Shown here: positions 12,485 to 23,812 of the stretch, piece by piece
Layout: each line of letters begins with the position of its first letter
Position numbering within the stretch: position 1 is the first letter of the stretch
Notes under the pieces: generated by a model
Seen by the model: the letters and a program-made list of their open reading frames with translations, nothing else
The model's database searches: none
Told to the model about the DNA's origin: nothing
Made by a program: the position numbers and the translations under genes
Origin: Xestospongia bergquistia
Lineage: Eukaryota > Porifera > Demospongiae > Haplosclerida > Petrosiidae
Direction: 5' to 3'
Length of the DNA: 64,000 nucleotides
Assembly (NCBI GenBank): GCA_963965975.1
Contig: OZ014415.1
Coordinates: forward strand, 6,391,001-6,455,000

Positions 12485-15400
12485 ATGTCTGGTTTATTTA
12501 GAAGGCTAAGAGGTAGAGGTAGAAGTACTAAAATCCCATCAGGTAATGTTACTAGATATCATGTACTATCTTAATTAGTAGTAGCACAATATCTACACTT
12601 GTAGGTATTATGTAGTCTCACTAACTAGACCATCTTTCTCTACAATGAGTGTCTAACTAGTGAGACTAGTATAATGTATGGAGAAAATGAGAGTTACTTC
12701 ACAAGTTCAAGTATTCAATATTACTACTGGTAAATGGAACAATCAGTCTACCAGAGGTAATCCTCCACTAGGAGTGAGAGGATATTTTTGTACAATAGTT
12801 GAGGACAAAATTTATTATTTCGGTGGGTATTGTGGACATGACCACTGTTACCATAACAGTCTCAATGAGTTAAATATTTCTACCCTCACCTGGACCCAAC
12901 TACAACCTACTGATGACAACATTACAGTGATGAAGAGAGGCTTTGGTGGTATGATGTCAAGTGAACAAGTAGGACACCATTGTCTTTTATTTATTGGAGG
13001 TGGTGGATATCCACCCTCTATACAATTACCACAAGCTCAATATTATCAGTTACCCAGTGGTAGACTACGTACAAATGAACATAATCTGTATGACCTGACA
13101 ACAGGTAATAACATTAATACATTAATATCATATTATGTTATCAGATATTACTTATTACAATCAATGTTACTACATGTAATTATTATATGATTATAATAGT
13201 GAACATCAATAACTATAACTAGGAATATATGGATATATATCTTTCCATAAAAATATAATGTATAATATTCAGTCTCTGTTTTATTGACTGGATATGTTTT
13301 ATGTGGTCTCCTTTTAGGTCAATGGATCATACCTGAGATCATTGGACAGTGTATACCACCTAGTAGCAGCTTTGTTATGGAAAGTATTAATAACACGAGA
13401 GGAATCATTTTTGGTGGTTTTGCTGAAGGCACAACATCTAATACACTCTATATACTGGATATCATCAATCATATAGTGGTAAGTTAAATTATCATTCGTA
13501 CACTGACTGATAACATGTTATATAATGAGTGTTAGTTGAGTTCATTTGTCTATCTAGCACTGGCAGACTATAACTAAACCTGACCTAGTAGTACAATGGC
13601 CAGAGGAAAGGTGGAGTCATGCTGCCAGTATTATCGCTGAATCAATATCACCTATACTAGTAATGACAGGTGGACTGAACAATGATAAAAAAACACTAAA
13701 TGACTGTTGGATACTGGATATTAATAAGAAGTCATGGACAAAGGTATATGATTGATAATATACCATATTATCTCTTATTTATTATACGATGATAGTTACT
13801 AAGTTAGTACATGTAATTGTCCATATATTTAGAAGTATAATAAATCATATTCATTTACTACTAATATATTATAATATGTTGTTATCTTTATTATTATCAT
13901 AATTATTACCTTTGTACAAAATTATAGTCTACTTACATTAGAGATTATAAATTAACTAGATGATCTTAGTATTTGTATTTCAGAGTAATAGTTCAACAAT
14001 ATTGTGAATTAATTGTGCCTTTTTATCATAATTACTACAATGTTAGTTAATGGATTTTTAATTCCAAGTAGAAATTATTAATATATAGTGCTTATGATAA
14101 CAAGATATTTGTTTCATTTATTCCTCAACCATAAACTTTTATGGAGTTTTATCCATAATAAGTTTGTTTAATATTAGTAATAAATATATATCTTCACTGT
14201 ACTATAGTTAATCTATAGATATATCTCTACATACTACAGATTAATCTACCTGACTCTGTCACTAAGAGATGTGCACACTCTCTATCAACATTTATTATGG
14301 GACCACATTGTGTGTGGTTAATAGTTGTAGGAGGTTATCAATATTCTGATCATAGGATAGCTATCACAGACCCTAATATAACAACATTGGTAGAACTAGG
14401 TAAGTAAATCATTATACACATAATAATTGGTCTGTAGCAGCTACTTAGCCCATGTACTGTGTTTTTAATAGTATACTTTACAACTTTTCACATTTATACT
14501 CCATTGATAATGTTATAGTATTTAGACTAATTTCTTTTCTTTGCATCAGCTTATTGAAGTTAGTTCTTTATAATTTCTTGATTTCTTGCTGACTTCTTTT
14601 GTCTTCTAACCATTGCCTCATTGCTTCATATCATATAAAAATAGACCAGACCTCTTGAGAATAATTAATTACCTCTGAAGATTTTGATCACACACAATGT
14701 TGATCTTACTACTCATTTTATACTAGGAATGCATAGAAACACAGGGTTTGCCTCACATAGTAAGAGGTTCAGTCTCTTAGTCTGTATTACACTTTATTAA
14801 TTATATGAAATTCTAGTATACCTACCCTCTAACTTTGTCTTTGATCTCATTCACTTTTACAATACTTTAACTGTTTAGACATCTTGTGTGCATCCCTTTG
14901 CTCCTTTTAATTATTTAAATTTATATGCTTTTTCCTTTCTTCAAATTTATTACATCACTAAACATCGAGTAAACATTTTTTCTGTAGACATGCCTGCTTT
15001 TGCATACTTGTGGTTACGTGTTCCTGTAAAGGAGTTATCACACTCCTAAGCATGATGAAACCACACACTCATAGTTACACATATATAAAGTAAGATGAGA
15101 GTTTGCTGCTCTGTTTTGTTGCCTCATGCTAAGGCACTAAGAAATATGTCTTATCATATTATAGATATTTAATAGTATAAAATGTTGTGACAATTTCATT
15201 TGTATCATTTAAATTTCTTGCATAATCATCTTTATATCATGCAACTGTTATAACTAATTTAGTTTGTATATAACTGTTGTTGCTATGGGAGACTCTGTAG
15301 TTGACATATTATATGTAGCACACTGACAACAATGTTTTACTATATAGTTATAAATTAGATGACCTTGCTACATACTACATAATATAATCTTATTACTATC

Positions 15401-16758
15401 ATATATGTTATACTAGTAGTACTACATTGTATACTGACATTAGTATTGTTGTGTTCTCTCATATAGTCCTCAATGATTGTCAGTGGTCAGTAGGGTTTGT
15501 ACTAGACTCTAATGACCTGACCTCAACTGATGACTACCAACAAAGAGTACTAAAACGACTCATAGAAGGAAGGAGAGAATATCACATGGAACAAAAACAG
15601 AAAAAAGAAGACAAAGAGCTTCAATCTATCATTCGGTTCCTTCATTATGAATTAAGAGAGACTAGAAATCATCATCATCGACAACTACAGCAAACACAGC
15701 ACACTCAACAGCAGTTACAGGATTGTCAACAACAACTAAAACAGTGTCAAGATGAGATACAACAGACAAATGATCAATATCAACAAGAGTTACAACAGAA
15801 ACAACAATGGATACAAGAATTAGAGCACCAATTGCAACAGTCTCAAGATGAGATACAAGAGACAAGACAAACTAGAGATCAATATCAACAAAGTAATCTT
15901 AGTCTTCTACAACAACTTCAACAAACAGAACAAGCTCGACAAGATATTGAACAACAGTTAGAACAGCTTCGTTCTCAACAGGAACAACCTAATTGGGTTG
16001 TGGGTAGAGAGGAGGTGATAATGACACAGGAGGTCTTAGGTAATGGAGCATATGGTAAAGTTAACGTGGCTGTCTTTCGAGGTCTGAGAGTAGCTGCCAA
16101 GTCTCTTCATGGTATCATCATCTCAGACTATACTCGAGATCTCTTCTCCAGGGAAATGGAGATTGCTTCTAGAGTACGTCATCCTAATCTTGTCCAATTT
16201 ATTGGGGCTACCAGAGTGGGTACACCCATTATTCTCACTGAGATTATGGCCACAAGTCTTTACAATGAGCTCCAGAAGAAGGCCTTGACACAATCCCAAA
16301 TACTTGGTATTAGTTGTGATGTTGCTTCAGCGCTTAACTACCTCCATTTATGGAAACCAGAGCCTATTATTCATCGAGATATTAGTAGCCCTAATGTCCT
16401 GTTAGAACCATCAGTAGGTGATATCTTTAAAGCTAAAATAGCTGATTATGGAGCAGCTAACCTTCAACAACATGCCAGGACAGATATGCCAGGAAACCCA
16501 GCCTATGCTTCCCCAGAGTCTCGCTATCCAAATGATCACAGTCCAGCAATGGATGTGTACAGCTACTCTGTCCTCCTGATGGAGATGATTCTTTGTCGTC
16601 CACCTGATATGACTGTTGCAAAGAGAGAAGAGCAAGCTAGTCATGTATCATGGCCTCCTATGTCCTCTCTCATCCAGAGGTGTCTCAACCGAGATCATCA
16701 TTGTCGTCCAACTATGACCCAGATCTTAGATCAACTCAAAGAACTAAATGTAAAGTGA
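12485..16758 (+). CDS. K2: Kelch, coiled-coil and TKL-like kinase, with the start of exon 2 deleted
   Basis: Exon 1 (12485-12542, MSGLFRRLRGRGRSTKIPS) is intact. The 3' part of intron 1, its acceptor and the first roughly 40 codons of exon 2 are missing: intron sequence (ataatgtatgga) runs straight into exon-2 sequence at about 12680. In the exon-2 frame the codon at 12672-12674 is a stop and no AG acceptor follows it, so exon 1 cannot splice in normally. A new ATG at 12678 opens the frame. From there the exons are 12678-13104, 13318-13478, 13558-13743, 14240-14399 and 15467-16758, which give 741 aa with all later phases intact. The kinase keeps LGNGAYGKV, AAKSLH, HRDISSPNVLL, ADYGAANL and SPES. 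It may make an N-terminally shortened propeller or be a young pseudogene. Confidence 0.75.
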
Positions 16759-17150
16759 ACTAGAACCGAACTAACTTTGTGTGATACATTTTGTGTTGTT
16801 ATTAAGATTTATATACTTAACCCCTTTTTAATTGAGTTATGTTGTTAATATAGTGAATGTTTTTTTACATGGTTTTCAATGTAAGTTAACTGTTTTATTA
16901 ATTAACTTAAATATCTGTTACAATTGTAATGAATGTTAATATCACCTGTGCATGACTATATAAGCAAGGGTTCTTTTTGTTTCCATGTGTCTCAAAGTTG
17001 GGTCATTGCAATAAGACTCAATTAAAGATTTGTTTCTGGTCTTTTTACTATTGATTATGTGAACCTGGGTTAAGACAATTGGCATTATCATAAATAAATT
17101 TATCTTCGTATGACTTCACAACTTTTACATGAATGCAAGTTTAAAAACTA
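16759..17150. other. K2 3' flank
   Basis: The first 100 bp match the conserved 3' flank of the K genes. The rest is AT-rich with no coding signal. Confidence 0.45.
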
Positions 17151-17400
17151 CATTGTAAAAATTGATTGATTGATTTAACCAATATATTGTTATACAGGTT
17201 ATATGTAGCAAGCTTATTTGATGTAAAGTAAATATAACTTTTTTTTGACTGTTAATAAACTACTATTTATGTAGCTATATAAACAGTAGTATGGTTGTAA
17301 TGAGTTATATTTACTTTTTACATCATACCAAGTTTCCTACACATGCGTGTAACCTGTATAACAATATATTGGTTAAATCAATCAATCAATTTTTACAATG
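17151..17400. mobile_element. MITE with about 50-bp terminal inverted repeats and TA target duplication
   Basis: The ends are perfect inverted repeats for about 50 bp, starting cattgtaaaaattgattgat and containing a GATT run and atattgttatacaggtta. A TA dinucleotide flanks each end (17149-17150 and 17401-17402). The 250-bp element has no coding capacity. A diverged second copy is at 24984-25225. TA duplication and the structure fit a non-autonomous Tc1/mariner-like element; the superfamily is an inference. Confidence 0.85.
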
Positions 17401-17679
17401 TATTGATTAATGTTTAGTCTTTCTTACCTCCTTTCCATGTTTCTTTTTATATAGTAGATCCCCATCTTTGACAATTATCTTCTCTGTTTTTCTCTTTTTT
17501 CATTTCATTAGAGTCATCTAGATATACCTTATTTTTTGCATACCTAAAAACATGCATGAGCAAGATTAAGTTTTCAGGAACAACAGCCATAAAGGATCAA
17601 TTATCACAGATATAGATATTACTAGATATTCTGTGACAGTAAGAGTAACCTCTCATCATTTTCTCATTAATTATATAGC
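17401..17679. other. Spacer without recognisable content
   Basis: AT-rich spacer between the MITE and the propeller-like relic. I see no open frame or repeat. Confidence 0.4.
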
Positions 17680-18063
17680 CTTAGGTACCAGGTGTAGTAA
17701 CAGCTGATGAAGAAATGTGGCTGGTTGCTAGTCATGATCAACGAGTTAGTATATGGTGTAAAGATAACTTGATTGACTGGTTAACATTTCCTGTGCCACC
17801 TGATCATCAAAGCTCTTTCTTCACATAAATTCTGAGAAGTATCAAATAACTTGGAGTTTCTCTTCATTTACACTGACTCCATATTGATTCTATTGACTGT
17901 GTATTTTCTCCTATATCAGGTTCAACAAAGTGTCAGAGTAGTTCACTGTGATAATATGTGTGTAGTTTTGGCCAGTTATATCTTGCATTTCACAACATGT
18001 CTTCCACCCATCACTGTAAATATTAATGGCACTTCAGGATGTACTTCTCTATTATTGGACTAA
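17680..18063 (+). pseudogene. Relic exons of a WD40/beta-propeller protein
   Basis: The stretch from about 17680 to 17827 reads VVTADEEMWLVASHDQRVSI, then WCKDNLIDWLTFPVP, and ends at a stop at 17826. The VASHDQRVSIW pattern is typical of a WD40 blade, and the DWLTFP phrase recalls WDR90/POC16-type proteins from memory. A second open piece (17922-18063, VQQSVRVVHCDNMCVVLAS) could be the following exon with a retained acceptor at 17921. No upstream exons are found, so I read this as a captured 3' fragment of another gene. Confidence 0.4.
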
Positions 18064-18140
18064 ACTTTGTGTGATATATTTTGTAATTATTAGGACTTGT
18101 ATATTTTTCCCTTTTTTTGGTTTTGAGTTATACTGTTAAA
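18064..18140 (+). other. Orphan copy of the K-family 3' UTR
   Basis: The phrase aactttgtgtgatatatttt and the following ttaggacttgtatat-cccttttt match the 3' flanks of K1, K2, K5 and K6. No kinase exon precedes it here, so a K copy has been lost or a breakpoint joined the propeller-like fragment to a K 3' UTR. Confidence 0.6.
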
Positions 18141-19314
18141 ATATAAGTGTTTAGTTTGCAGTTAATTAAATTATTATCTGCTTCAAGAATTATTGTAATA
18201 ACATGCAACTGCTGCATGTGCTACAAACTGTGCTGGTTGGCTACTTTTGCCTCTGACCATCAGTTTGGTTTCAGAATGTCAACTTCCATTATATCTACTA
18301 ACATGATATCAACTATCAAATATCAACTACCCAAAAAAATCAGTTAGTAGTTGTAGAGAATTATAGTAGAACACTACAACTGTATATATAATAACTTAAA
18401 GTTCAACAATATACACTACAGCATTATAGTTACTCAGAGACGTTTTCCTAGCTTTCATTCTTTCCTTATGTCTGTGATCTTTTTTCTGTTCTACTAATTC
18501 TATGGGCAAGATATTTGTATTTTACAGAAAGACAGTCAGATCATGGTAGTACATCAAGGCTGCCTCTATTACCTTCAAATCTCATTTGTAATCTTTTACC
18601 AATTTCAAAACATTTTGATTTACTTGCGATGCTTGATTTAGATAATTTGTGAAGAAGATCCAACTTGAGCTGAAAAAAGTATTACATAGAAGTATTTTGT
18701 ACCTCTATGTAATACTTGCATATTGTATTACAAATCCTAGCAGCTTTTTCAAGTTCAATGTCAACTTTAGCAGTAGTGTTGACAGGAAAAATTACTTCAT
18801 TCCTTGCTGTATGATGCTTAGTTATGACTCTCCTAAATATCCCCAAAGTTGACTTAAGACATGCATTTTTCTTTTAGAGACTTGCTGGATTCAAGCACTT
18901 TGTCCAAGAGTTCCTAACATTATGCAGTGGGATTCTTGAAAATATTTAAATAATATGTATGTTTGGCAAATCTGGAGAATCTACTAATGCATATTGGTAA
19001 TTTGCTTTTACAGATATATATGTATGACAAGATGAATGATCTAATGAGACTACATCAGATATAGTATGACTAAATGTATATTAATTCTATCTATAACAAA
19101 ACTACATCATATATAAATTTATATTGCTCTAGTATATAATATTATGTGATTGATGTATTTGCAGTGTCACACTCTTCATATGACACTTTTCATTATTTCT
19201 ATTGTCATTGTATTATTGTTTATTATTAAAGAATTCAGTCTATAAAAAATGATAACATGTTACATCATTGAGCCCACCTTTGAGAGAAATTGGGCGTGGC
19301 ATTTACTTGGCTTA
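18141..19314. other. Spacer upstream of K3
   Basis: AT-rich, no convincing gene. The short open frames at 18147-18347 and 18649-18852 lack splice or composition support. A short inverted repeat is present at 18677-18718 (gtattacatagaagtatttt against its complement). Confidence 0.45.
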
Positions 19315-22300
19315 ATGGCTACTAACCAAGATAAAGTCCCATCAGGTAATGTTACTAGATATCATGTACTACTTTAATTAGTAGTAATACAATATCTACA
19401 CTTATAGGTATTATGTAGTCTCACTAACTAGACCATCTTTCTCTACAGTGAGTGTCTAACTAGTGAGACTAGTATAATGTATGGACTACATGTATCATAA
19501 TATATAGTAGAAGATGAGGGCTAGGTTTGTGAAGTATATGTCAAGTATATAATTAGTATAGCCTTTGTACAAGTCTTGTAGTAGATGTGATGACATACTG
19601 TAGGTATATTACCTTATACTGTAACCTGATCTCAAGGTATTATTCTCTATAGGACAATACAAACTAGATGGAAGAAATTGTCATCACACTCAAGTGATAG
19701 GAGATAACCTGTACCTGTGGGGTGGGGAGTCAGATGACTTACCTCATGTACATAGTAGTGAGGAGAAAAGGAGAGTAACTTCACATATCCAAATATATAA
19801 TATTACTACTGGTAAATGGAACAATCAGTCTACCAGAGGTAATCTTCCACTAGGTGTGGGAGGCTGTCTATGCACATCAGCCAATGACAAAATTTATTAT
19901 TTTGGTGGATATTGTGGACATGACAGTTGTTTCCATAACAGTCTCCATGAATTTAATATTTCTACTTTCACCTGGACCCAACTACAACCTACTGATGACA
20001 GCATATGTGTCATGAGAAGAGCTAGTGGTTGTATGATGTCAAGTGAACAAGCAGGACATCATTATCTTTTACTTATTGGAGGTGCTGGACCCCCACCCTC
20101 TAAACAATTACCACAAGCTTGTTATCATCAGTTAACTTTTGGTGGTGTATCTACCAATGAACATAACATATATGACCTGACAACAGGTAATAACATTAAT
20201 ATATCATATTATACTATCAGATATCACTTATTACAGTCAATGTTACTACATGTAATTATTATATGATATAATAGTATCATCAATAAATTTAAACTAGGAA
20301 TATATTGAATATATTTCCTACCATTAAAGATTAGTATGTGTGTTGTGGTCAGTAATAATAATGGTCTCTTTATACATTAAAGTTTACTAGATGGCTCTTT
20401 ATTGATTAGATGTCTTTTGTTTGTTCTCCTTTTAGGTCAATGGATCATACCTGACATCACTGGACAGTGTATGCCACCTAACTCTAGCTTTGTTATGGAA
20501 AGTATTAGTAATACAAGAGCAATCATCTTCGGTGGGTATGTTAAAGACACAGTATCTAATACACTCTATATACTGGATATCATCAACCATACAGTGGTAA
20601 GTTATATTATCATTCATACATTGACTGATAACATGTTATATAATGAGTGTTAGTTGAGTTCATTTGTCTATCTAGCACTGGCAGACTATAGCTAAACCTG
20701 ATCAAGTAGTACAATGGCCAGAGAAAAGATATGATCATGCTGCCAGTATTATCATTGGATCAATATCACCTATACTAGTGGTAATAGGTGGGCTGGATTA
20801 TAATAAAAAAACAATAAATGACTGCTGGTTACTAGATGTTAAAATCAATTCATGGGCAAAGGTATATCATTACTGTCTCTTTCTTCCAAGTAGAAATAAT
20901 GAAGTTGAATAAGTAGTACTTGTTAAGTTAATGATGTCAATACATTAGTTACAATTAATTGTCAATACAATCTAACAGTTACTACAAACAAAGTTGTATC
21001 AGATTATGACTATTGTACCTGGGACCTGGGATCTTTACTATATATCTTCACCATAGTATAATTTATCTATACATTTATATCTCTACATATTACAGATTAA
21101 TCTACCTGACTCTGTCACTAAGAGATGTGCCCACTCTCTATCAACATTTATTATGGGACCACATTGTGTGTGGTTAATAGTTGTTGGAGGTCATGTAGAT
21201 TATGTTGGCACACCTGTTACGGACTTCAATTTAACAATGTTAATAGAGCTAGGCAAGTTGGGGATTATGTATACAGTAATTAATATTATGTAGTGTTATG
21301 TGATAATTATAACTCGTTAAGACTTATAAGGTTTTACTCTTATACATCACTATTTTTATTGTATGTAACTATTATTAGTGACAAGCTTCATGTACATTAT
21401 ATAGACAACTATCATAATATACCATAATGTATACTTGTATTATGAGTAACTTGTTATATACATATGTTTTACTAGAAATACTGATATTATAGTACTGTTG
21501 TGTTCTCTCATACAGTTCTCAATGATGGTCAATGGTCAGCAGGGTTTGTACTAGACTCTAATGACTTGACTTCAACTGATGACTACCAACAAAGAGTACT
21601 AAAACGACTTACAGAAGGAAGGAGAGGATGGATAGAAGAATATTACAGACAACTATAGAAAACACAGCAAGCCCTAAAAGACATTGAACAACTGCAACAA
21701 CAGCTACAGGTCTCTCAAAAACAGTTACAGGAGTCTCAACAACAGTCTGAACAACACCTACAAAAATGTTAGCACACAATTCACACCCAACATCAAGAGC
21801 AAGGATGTAGGTTCCATTCTAATAGTTTTAATCACATTTGATACTAGCTATAGCTTGAGCACATGTGTATTTTGAGTAAAACATTTGTTTATAACTCCAT
21901 AATTTCTTTTCTATAGATAATACTGAGTTGACCACATCCAAACAATATAAAGAATATTCTGTAAAGGGAAGTAAGTACATTAAACTACTACATTAAATGT
22001 AATTATTAGATTTGAAACTTTAGTCTATAGTGTCTTAATTGAATTCTCATTCCAGTAATACCAGTATGCAGTATTTATTGTATTCTCTATTATAGGAAAT
22101 GATATTAACAAAGTACTCAATAAAAAATCTGACAAGAGACATGTTGTGGAACTCTTAGCTCAAAATGCACATGATTATAAAAAGCTAGCCCTTGCACTTG
22201 ATGTTGATGATGGATTTGTGGAAGGATTAAAGAGTAGTGATGATGACATTGTAAATTTAGACAAAATTATAAAACGATGGATAAACACACGTTGTTCTCC

Positions 22301-22433
22301 TGTCACTTGGAAAGTTATCATAGAATCTGTGGAAAGTGTCATTTTTGGTAAGAATTTAGACCTTGGAGATAAGATAAGGAATTGGCTGAGAGAAGATGAA
22401 CATTTTGCTTATTACATGGAGAAAGATAACTAA
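19315..22433 (+). CDS. K3: Kelch, coiled-coil and Death-domain protein, interrupted by one TAG
   Basis: Exons 19315-19345, 19653-20186, 20436-20596, 20676-20861, 21096-21252, 21516-21767, 21917-21970 and 22096-22433 close in frame over 571 codons. Exon 1 is shorter than in the other copies (MATNQDKVPS). The Kelch part follows the usual exon plan. Intron 5 begins with GC (ctag|gcaagt) where the other copies have GT. The last K-type exon covers the conserved QWSAGFVLDSNDLTSTDDY block and a short Gln-rich coil. A TAG at 21656-21658 interrupts it where other copies have CAG. Two extra exons then encode a Death domain at about residues 465-560 (VELLAQNAHDYKKLALAL, KRWINTRCSPVTWKVIIES). There is no kinase. 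It is either a recent pseudogene or a polymorphic nonsense allele; the undamaged Death-domain exons favour recent damage. The donor at 21768 (GTTAGC) is weak. Confidence 0.7.
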
Positions 22434-22574
22434 CTAATTGTTTGAAACCTTAACACTATATATCTTACATTATGTTTTAAGACACTATTATGATCTGTAG
22501 TGAAATTTTTCTAATGTTGCCAAAAAAGATTTTTAAACTTTACATTTTTGACTTCTTGACCACTTTATAAGTAA

Positions 22575-22910
22575 TAACAGTCTCAAGATGAGATATAAGA
22601 GACTGGAAAAGCTAAAGGTCAATATCTTCACAATAATCTTAGTCTTCTTTAGTGACTTCAACAAACAGCATGCTCAACAAGATAGAACAGTTTCATTCTC
22701 AATAGGATTTGGTGGTGGGTAGAAAGGAGGTGACCATGACACAGGTACATTAATTATGTAATAGGTCATATGATAAAGTGTCTTCCAAGGTCTAGGTGTA
22801 GCTGCCAAGTCTCTCCGTGGCATCATTATATCAGACTACGACAACTGAACAGAGAAATGGACATCGTTTCTGTCGTCCTAATCTTATTCAATTTTTATTG
22901 GAGTTACTAA
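22575..22910 (+). pseudogene. Second decayed kinase-exon relic of the K family
   Basis: This matches the relic at 10471-10800 almost throughout, with the same premature stops (for example tcttctttagtgactt), and so descends from the same damaged copy. It begins within the coiled-coil region and ends after the helix-C region. It cannot encode a kinase. Confidence 0.85.
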
Positions 22911-23812
22911 CATTACTAATAGTAGTAATATACATGCATACTAGCTCATTCTCCATTGGTTATTTTCATAAGTATCAAACATTAGGTCAGAACTATGGCT
23001 GTTTCTAATTGTAATATGTTTATAGCTGAAAATAATTCTTATAGAAAGTCAACTAGTATGTAAGTACAAATGTTTTATAACTAAAGTTTAACAGTATGTT
23101 CCCTACAATCATTGCATGCCTTTCAAGATGTCAACATGATATGAATTGTGTATTATATTGTGTGGAAAATAAAACTAAAACATCAAAACATAAAAAATGA
23201 ATTGTACTATTCTATAGTTCATACAAATCTTATCAGTTCACTTGTTATTTAATGACTCTCTCTCTCTCACACACACACACACAGTAGTTCTATAATTTGT
23301 AATATGGTGTGAAAAGTATCACTATATGTCAGTTATGATTAGTAATCTAATAATTTTGACAAGTGTATTATTAGTACTGTATAGTAGTGACTGTATTGAC
23401 TGATACACATCAATGTCACCTTCTATCATGAGATATACTGTAATTAACCATGTTTATAAGATTACTCTCTTCACTGATTACATAACACCGGCCATTATTC
23501 CATTATTATTGTATTTCATTTGAAATCATATTTCCACACTTTTATGTGTCCACATTGCTGTATGTAGTATCAATAAACTCCAACCATTGACATTAAGGCA
23601 TGGGATCTCTGTCTAGCTAAGGGTATGACCCATGGCTAGTTTCTTAATAAGACAAACTGATACAATACAATAAGACAATAACACAGTTGTTATGCTAATC
23701 CAGTGTTATTATATTTCTAGTTATATTATTTCTTTATTACTGAAATCTTAAATCCACAATTTTGTATTGACATTGCCAAACAATAAACCCCACCCATAAC
23801 TATGAACTAATT
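22911..23812. other. Spacer upstream of K4, matching the spacer upstream of K2
   Basis: There is no gene. It contains a (CT)n(CA)n tract at 23256-23283 and matches blocks of 10830-12484. The relic, spacer and first exon together form one duplicated unit. Confidence 0.6.

Noticed and set aside
19291-19300. ttgggcgtgg motif upstream of K3 and again at 48743-48752 as a shared KLF/Sp site
   Set aside because: Two occurrences of a 10-mer are too few to claim regulation, although the match is noted.
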